Both the position numbers and the translations under genes were made by a program. A model generated the notes under the pieces. That model did not search any database. It was not told the origin of the DNA and saw only the letters and a program-made list of their open reading frames with translations. Below, one piece after another: positions 7,400 to 11,139 of a DNA stretch of 11,139 bases (position 1 is its first letter; the number at the start of each line of letters is the position of its first letter). The stretch covers positions 1 through 11,139 of the forward strand of contig JBAYWC010000088.1 of assembly GCA_041674265.1 (NCBI GenBank). Reading direction: 5' to 3'. The DNA is from QYQL01 sp041674265 (GTDB lineage Bacteria; Verrucomicrobiota; Verrucomicrobiia; Chthoniobacterales; Terrimicrobiaceae).

Positions 7400-7435
7400 A
7401 GAATCAAATCCGCCTTTGCTTGTCGCAAAGATTCT
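7400..7435 (+). promoter_or_regulatory. Stem-loop in the dnaA leader
   Basis: CTTTGC-TTGTC-GCAAAG (7414-7430) is a perfect 6-bp stem with a 5-base loop. An outer AGAATC/GATTCT pairing (7400-7405 with 7430-7435) could replace or extend it, sharing base 7430. If the region is transcribed it would be a structured 5' leader of dnaA. Confidence 0.3.
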
Positions 7436-7456
7436 GCAAGTCTCAATCCCCTCTTT

Positions 7457-7476
7457 GGAATGCTTTGAGGAATGCT
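7457..7476 (+). repeat. Short direct repeat GGAATGCT just before dnaA
   Basis: GGAATGCT occurs at 7457-7464 and again at 7469-7476, with starts 12 bases apart. The second copy contains an in-frame upstream ATG (7472) of the dnaA frame. It may be chance or a small protein-binding site. Confidence 0.3.
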
Positions 7477-7516
7477 GTTTGTCGCGGGAAGAATAAACGA
7501 GGTTCAAGATAAAGTC

Positions 7517-8860
7517 ATGATCACAGAGACGAAGGATATTTGGTCGGAGGTTTCCACGCGGATCCGCGAACGGGTGAGCGCGGATGGTTATGAACGGTGG
7601 TTTTCGGGAGTCACGGCCTCGGCGCTCGACGGGGACTCGATCACACTTTGCGTGCCGAACCCGATCCATCAATTTTTCATCGAGAGCAACTATCTTCCCA
7701 TTCTGGAGGAGTCGGTCCGCGAGGTCATTCCCTCGGTGACCGCCGTCCATTTCTCGACCGTGTCCCCGGAAAACGAACTGCCGGCGCGTCCGGCTCCCGC
7801 CCAGCGGACACCGAAGGAAAAGGCGGGTTCCGCGAATGCGACCGGGATGAACACGCGCAATACATTCGACTCCTTCGTGGTCGGTTCGAACAACCAATTT
7901 GCGCACTCCGCCGCGTTGGCCGTGGCCAAGGCTCCGTCGAGGACCTACAACCCGCTTTTCATTTACGGCGGCAGCGGGCTCGGGAAAACCCACCTCCTGC
8001 AGGCGATCGGCCACCATGTGATCGCCGCGGGCAAATCCGCAAAAGTCGTTTACCTTTCCAGCGAGCAGTTCACCAATGAATTCATCGATGCGATCCAGCA
8101 CGGGACGCTCGTGAAGTTCCGGAAGAAATACCGCCACGCGGATGTCCTCATGATCGATGACATCCAGTTCCTGGCCGGCAAGGAACGCTCGCAGGAGGAA
8201 TTCTTCCATACGTTCAACGCCCTGCACGACGGCCACAAACAGGTCGTTCTCTCCAGCGACCGTCCCGCGAGTGAAATCGACAAACTCGAGCAACGGCTGG
8301 TTTCGAGGTTCGAGTGGGGAATGACCGCCGAGATCCAGCCCCCGGATTCCGAGACCCGCATCGCGATCCTCCGCAGCAAGGCGGCCGGATTGAACATCCA
8401 GCTCGACGCGTGGGTGATCGAGTTTCTCGCGGACAAGATCCGCAACAACGTCCGCCGCCTCGAGGGCGCCCTGATGCGTGTCGCCTCCTACAAATCACTG
8501 AGCGACCGCCCGATCACGCGGGAAGTCATCGAAAACCTTCTCCGCGATATTTTCCAGGAGCAGGCCCGCAAGAGCGTGACCATCGACCAGATCCAGCGCC
8601 GGGTCGCCGAGCACTTCGATGTCCGCCTTGCCGACATGACCAGCAAACGGCGTCCTGCAAACATCGCCTTCCCGCGCCAGATCGCCATGTATTTGTCCCG
8701 CGAACTGACCAAGTCTTCCCTCAGCGACATCGGCGATGCCTTCGGGGGAAAAGATCACGGCACCGTCATCCATGCCTGCAAGCTCGTGAAGAGGCGCATC
8801 GAGGAAGACGAAAAGACCCGCAGCGCGGTCTGCCTCCTCGACACCCAACTGCAGAGGTAG
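7517..8860 (+). CDS. dnaA: Chromosomal replication initiator protein DnaA
   Basis: DnaA binds DnaA boxes, assembles on the origin as an ATP-dependent filament and opens the duplex. From ATG 7517 it has 447 residues, a normal length. Domain I is at about 1-85 (IWSEVSTRIRERV, ERWFSGV), followed by a short linker. The AAA+ domain starts at about 115 (NTFDSFVVG) and carries Walker A GGSGLGKT (K157), Walker B VLMIDD (D214, D215), sensor I LSSDRP, the RLVSRFEWG box with its arginine finger, and sensor II NNVRRLEGAL. Domain IV ends with SKRRPANIAFPRQIAMYLSREL and IGDAFGGKDHGTVIHA. The signature normally reads DHTTV; here Gly415 replaces the first Thr (T435 in E. coli), a base-contacting residue. An in-frame ATG at 7472 would add 15 atypical residues; 7517 has a modest GAGG 14 bases upstream. 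Confidence 0.97.
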   Translation: MITETKDIWSEVSTRIRERVSADGYERWFSGVTASALDGDSITLCVPNPIHQFFIESNYLPILEESVREVIPSVTAVHFSTVSPENELPARPAPAQRTPKEKAGSANATGMNTRNTFDSFVVGSNNQFAHSAALAVAKAPSRTYNPLFIYGGSGLGKTHLLQAIGHHVIAAGKSAKVVYLSSEQFTNEFIDAIQHGTLVKFRKKYRHADVLMIDDIQFLAGKERSQEEFFHTFNALHDGHKQVVLSSDRPASEIDKLEQRLVSRFEWGMTAEIQPPDSETRIAILRSKAAGLNIQLDAWVIEFLADKIRNNVRRLEGALMRVASYKSLSDRPITREVIENLLRDIFQEQARKSVTIDQIQRRVAEHFDVRLADMTSKRRPANIAFPRQIAMYLSRELTKSSLSDIGDAFGGKDHGTVIHACKLVKRRIEEDEKTRSAVCLLDTQLQR

Positions 8861-8881
8861 GCGGAGGGGCGGGATTTTTTT

Positions 8882-9032
8882 CGGACGTCCGGAAACAAGC
8901 GCATGCGCGCGGGTGTGCCGCCGCGCGGCAACAAAATGTTGTGTCGTGGATGTCGCTGGGCGAGTGGCGGCCCCCCCCGGTGGGGGGTCGTTGCCGGGAT
9001 CCCGGAAGGCGCCGAGCCCTGTTTTTCAACAG
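8882..9032. repeat. Cluster of perfect palindromes and hairpins downstream of dnaA
   Basis: Six or more self-complementary units occur within 151 bases. They are CGGACGTCCG (8882-8891), GCGCATGCGC (8899-8908), GCCGCGCGGC (8920-8929), CAACA-AAA-TGTTG (8929-8941), CCCCCC-GGT-GGGGGG (8973-8987), CCGGGATCCCGG (8994-9005), GGCGCC (9008-9013) and CTGTT-TTTC-AACAG (9019-9032). None is followed by a T-run that would mark a standard terminator; a T7 run (8875-8881) comes before the first. The cluster may act as a structured 3' end of the dnaA transcript or as protein-binding sites. Confidence 0.55.
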
Positions 9033-9062
9033 TGTCCCCGGGATTTTGAAGGGAAATAGGCG

Positions 9063-9091
9063 TTGATCAAAAGCGCGCATTTCGGTTTTAT
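9063..9091 (+). promoter_or_regulatory. Possible sigma-70-type promoter giving a near-leaderless deoR message
   Basis: TTGATC (9063-9068) and TTTTAT (9086-9091) are separated by 17 bases and match -35/-10 consensus at 4 of 6 positions each. The -10 ends six bases before the deoR ATG (9098), so the transcript would start at or next to the start codon. This agrees with the absence of any Shine-Dalgarno motif there. Confidence 0.3.
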
Positions 9092-9097
9092 TCGCTC

Positions 9098-9844
9098 ATG
9101 CTCGCTCATGAACGCCATGAAAAAATCCTCGCCCTCCTCGGGAAACACCGGCGGATGGAGGTGCGGGCGCTCCGGGAGATCCTGGGCATTTCCACGGCCA
9201 CCCTTCGGAGGGATCTGGCCTTCCTGAACCAGAGTGACCGGGTGGTCCGTGTGCATGGGGGGGTCTTTCATCCCGGGGCGGTCACCAGCGAGCCAAGCTT
9301 CGGGCAGAAGGCGGTCCTGTCGGTGCGGGCGAAGCGGCGGATCGCCGGGTCGGTCGTCCGCGCGATCCCTCCGGGCGCGACGGTCTTCATCGACAGCGGG
9401 ACCACCTGCCTGGAGGCGGGCCGGCTTTTGCGGAGCCGGGCCGACCTGACGATCATCACGAACTCGCTGCCCCTCATCGCCACCCACCGGCAGTTCCGGG
9501 CCCGGCTGCTGGTCCTCGGCGGAGAAATGCGCAGCGTCAGCGGCGCGCTGGTCGGCGATCTTGCCCTCGCGGCCCTGAGCCGCCTGCGGGCCGATGTCGC
9601 ATTGATCGGGGCCTCCGGTCTTCACAGCGGGGACGGCGCGGGAACCACCGAGCCTCTCGAGACCGCCGTGAAGCGGGAATGGATTTTGCGCAGCCACCGG
9701 ACCATCCTCCTCGCGGACGCGTCCAAATGGTTGCAGGCGACGCTGGTCTCTTTTGCGAATTGGGCGGATTTTGACGAATTCCACACCGATAAAAAACCAC
9801 CCGTCCCCTTCCGCAGGAAGGGTCTCAAAATTATTGTCTCATGA
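9098..9844 (+). CDS. DeoR-family transcriptional repressor
   Basis: This 248-residue cytoplasmic DNA-binding regulator is of the class that usually represses sugar-catabolism genes until a phosphorylated sugar binds. The N-terminal winged helix-turn-helix spans about residues 3-55: ERHEKILALLGKH, LREILGISTATLRRDL and the wing VVRVHGGVF. The C-terminal sugar-phosphate (DeoRC) domain shows FIDSGTT (D99-T103), ITNSLPL, VLGGEMR, ALIGASG, a TEPLETAVKREWI stretch and LLADASKW, all typical of the family. The start is fixed by the family's N-terminal M-x-x-x-ERH pattern. The stop overlaps the next start by 4 bases (ATGA), so it probably controls that gene and itself. The ligand cannot be named from sequence. 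Confidence 0.93.
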   Translation: MLAHERHEKILALLGKHRRMEVRALREILGISTATLRRDLAFLNQSDRVVRVHGGVFHPGAVTSEPSFGQKAVLSVRAKRRIAGSVVRAIPPGATVFIDSGTTCLEAGRLLRSRADLTIITNSLPLIATHRQFRARLLVLGGEMRSVSGALVGDLALAALSRLRADVALIGASGLHSGDGAGTTEPLETAVKREWILRSHRTILLADASKWLQATLVSFANWADFDEFHTDKKPPVPFRRKGLKIIVS

Positions 9845-10884
9845 AAAGGCTCGACCAAAAAATCTCAAACATCCTCGCCGATCCCTCGGGGGCGAAGGAT
9901 TTCATCATTGCGGACGCCAAGGACGCGGACATGGCGTTCGGGGTCACCGCTCCCGGGCCCCAGGCCGGTTCCTGCCGGCACGGATACAACGAATCCGAAG
10001 GCTGTTGGAAAACACTCGACCAGTATCTTCAACAGATCCGGGATGTCATCCATCAGGACATCGTGGACATCATGTTGCTTTCCGCATCGAACCTGGAACG
10101 GCTGGCCATCCGGGAAAAGGTGTTCGCGGATTCTCCGATCACGCCCGCGGCCAGGGCCAATGACACTTCCGACGTGTGGGCGGTCCGTGGAGGGAAGTAT
10201 CCGACCGACCACCCGTCGCGCTCGTTCCGGACGGCGACGATCGAGCATATCAAATACGGCCGTCTTACCGGGGATTGTTCGCAACCGTTCACGGGGGCCG
10301 ATCTCGGTCTCTACTCGATCACGTTCACGAACAACATCGATTGGGACTACAAGTCGCTCGCCGATTTTCAGGAGTTCCGGATCGAGGCCGAGCGCAAGCG
10401 CTTCCGCTATTTTCTCGAGGTCTTCAATCCGAATGTGAATCCGGGAATCCCCGACAAAAAGGTGGCCGGCTTCCTCAACGACCACATCATCCGCACCCTC
10501 GCGGGGGTGACCACGGCGGGAAGGCCCGTGTTTCTCAAAATTCCCTACAACGGACCGGGCCCGCTGGAAGAGCTCGTTTCTTACGATCCCCGGTTGATCG
10601 TTGGAATTCTCGGGGGAAGCGCCGGCACCACGCTGGACGCGTTCCAGCTGATCCACGACGCGCAAAAGCATGGCGCGCGCGTGGCGCTCTTCGGGCGAAA
10701 AATCAATCTTTCGGAAAGTCCGCTCGCTTTTATCGAGCTGCTGAGGAGGATCGTGGACGGAGAGGTTTCGCCGGTCGAGGCGGTGAAAGTTTACCACGGC
10801 GTGCTTCAACAAACCGGCGTGCGCCCCCAGCGGACGCTCCAGCAGGACCTCCGACTCACCACCAACAAGATGAGCTACAAATGA
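9841..10884 (+). CDS. Uncharacterised class I aldolase-like TIM-barrel protein (LacD/DeoC type)
   Basis: The 347-residue soluble protein is not one I can name. Its C-terminal half reads like the last strands of a Schiff-base (class I) aldolase barrel: RYFLEVFNPN (E193), PVFLKIPYNGPG (K233 as candidate Schiff-base lysine), LIVGILGGSAGTTLDAF (G258-G262, phosphate-loop-like) and GARVALFGRKI (G285-R286-K287, second phosphate-site-like). The N-terminal half has MKRLDQKISNIL, FIIADAKDADMAFG, DIMLLSASNLERL and AVRGGKYPTDHPSRSFRTATIEHIKYG, without a family mark I recognise. Translation is coupled to the upstream DeoR-type regulator by an ATGA overlap, so a role in cleavage of a sugar phosphate is plausible. 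It could also be an isomerase or a related barrel. Confidence is high for coding, moderate for fold and low for activity. Confidence 0.8.
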   Translation: MKRLDQKISNILADPSGAKDFIIADAKDADMAFGVTAPGPQAGSCRHGYNESEGCWKTLDQYLQQIRDVIHQDIVDIMLLSASNLERLAIREKVFADSPITPAARANDTSDVWAVRGGKYPTDHPSRSFRTATIEHIKYGRLTGDCSQPFTGADLGLYSITFTNNIDWDYKSLADFQEFRIEAERKRFRYFLEVFNPNVNPGIPDKKVAGFLNDHIIRTLAGVTTAGRPVFLKIPYNGPGPLEELVSYDPRLIVGILGGSAGTTLDAFQLIHDAQKHGARVALFGRKINLSESPLAFIELLRRIVDGEVSPVEAVKVYHGVLQQTGVRPQRTLQQDLRLTTNKMSYK

Positions 10885-10916
10885 GAAGTCTTCAGTGTCC
10901 GGTTTTCAGTGGGAGC

Positions 10917-11066
10917 GCGCGCTTCCAGCGTGCAAAGCGGGGCATCCTGCCACGCAACAACTCTTCCGTCTTTGGCGCCCGGCAAGGATGCCGGATGTCC
11001 CGCACGCAAGATGCGTGCGCTCGTGCGCTGCGAAGCTGCGCACTCCTCCGGGGTGGAAGACCCCGG
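10917..11066. repeat. Array of six consecutive small hairpins downstream of the aldolase-like gene
   Basis: Six stem-loops follow one another. They are GCGCGC-TTCCA-GCGTGC (10917-10933, one G-T pair), an 8-bp stem with one mismatch and TCC loop (10937-10955), CCGGCA-AGGA-TGCCGG (10979-10994), CGCACGCA-AGA-TGCGTGCG (11001-11019, perfect 8-bp stem), GTGCGC...GCGCAC with 9-base loop (11023-11043) and CCGGGGT-GGAAG-ACCCCGG (11048-11066). Loops are short and purine- or pyrimidine-biased (TTCCA/TCC in the first two, AGGA/AGA/GGAAG in three later ones), as if modules occur in both orientations. This looks like a composite REP-type element. Short frames crossing it are not convincing genes. Confidence 0.65.
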
Positions 11067-11139
11067 CCACCGGCCACCGTTGGGCTGGTGAGAACTTGAA
11101 GTAACTGCGTCGCCGCGAGGCGGGGTGGAGAGCAACGGA
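11067..11139. other. Right edge, non-coding; one GNRA-type hairpin
   Basis: No gene is evident. A small CGCC-GCGA-GGCG hairpin lies at 11111-11122 with a GNRA-like loop. It may be a further module of the hairpin array or part of an element that continues beyond the window. Confidence 0.35.

Larger units (their letters stand above)
7086..7516. other. Candidate dnaA regulatory region / possible oriC segment
   Basis: This 431-base gap upstream of dnaA has no convincing gene. It holds, in order, a T-rich hairpin pair (7132-7165), an 8-bp inverted repeat (7188-7216), tandem DnaA-box-like sites (7232-7251), a hairpin with a T8 run (7328-7350), an AT-rich patch (about 7341-7376), a leader stem-loop (7400-7435) and a short direct repeat (7457-7476). 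Origins often lie next to dnaA and combine DnaA boxes with an AT-rich unwinding element. Only one box here fully matches the relaxed consensus, so autoregulation of dnaA is as likely as origin function. Confidence 0.4.

Noticed and set aside
7472..7516. Upstream ATG at 7472 as the dnaA start
   Set aside because: It would add 15 residues (MLFVAGRINEVQDKV) not typical of DnaA domain I. The GAGG before it is only one base away, and ATG 7517 fits family N-termini.
10917..11066. CRISPR array
   Set aside because: The hairpins differ in sequence and length. There are no identical repeats with regular unique spacers and no cas genes in the window.
10895..11104. Short overlapping frames on both strands over the right-hand hairpin array
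   Set aside because: Several frames are open at once because the hairpins are GC-rich. None has a family motif, and the palindromic structure explains the sequence better.
1..11139. tRNA or rRNA genes
   Set aside because: I saw no T-loop GGTTCGAATCC-type sequence with a cloverleaf partner, nor any conserved rRNA segment, in the gaps between genes.

Overview
This is a GC-rich bacterial chromosomal window with seven confidently coding genes, all on the + strand. The genes are densely coding and separated by short, structure-rich gaps. I infer a Verrucomicrobiota-like (PVC-group) bacterium. The grounds are the style of the protein sequences, especially the fused kinase/GNAT N-acetylglutamate synthase and the DnaA. 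Weak or absent Shine-Dalgarno sites and palindromic intergenic repeat modules point the same way. This assignment rests on recognition of style, not on a database search.

Layout: positions 1-423 hold a possible 3' remnant of an upstream gene, an uncertain proline-rich frame and two intergenic repeat modules. Positions 424-3911 are a tight cluster of purF (amidophosphoribosyltransferase), purM (AIR synthetase) and a membrane-anchored alpha/beta-hydrolase-fold protein that seems to have lost its catalytic Ser and His. A 239-base gap carrying a second copy of one repeat module precedes argA (bifunctional N-acetylglutamate synthase). argA is followed one base later by a sodium:solute symporter gene. 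Positions 7086-7516 are a 431-base gap with tandem DnaA-box-like sites, inverted repeats and hairpins, leading into dnaA (7517-8860); it is a candidate dnaA control region or part of oriC. After dnaA comes a 150-base run of perfect palindromes. A DeoR-family repressor gene then overlaps by 4 bases a gene for an uncharacterised class I aldolase-like (LacD/DeoC-type) protein. The last 250 bases contain an array of six consecutive small hairpins.

Functional reading: purF and purM supply steps 1 and 5 of IMP synthesis; argA opens arginine synthesis; the symporter imports an unknown solute. The translationally coupled deoR/aldolase pair looks like a small self-regulated sugar-phosphate module. The points most worth following are the degenerate hydrolase, the Thr-to-Gly change in the DNA-recognition helix of DnaA, the uncharacterised aldolase-like protein with its regulator, and the hairpin arrays flanking these genes.
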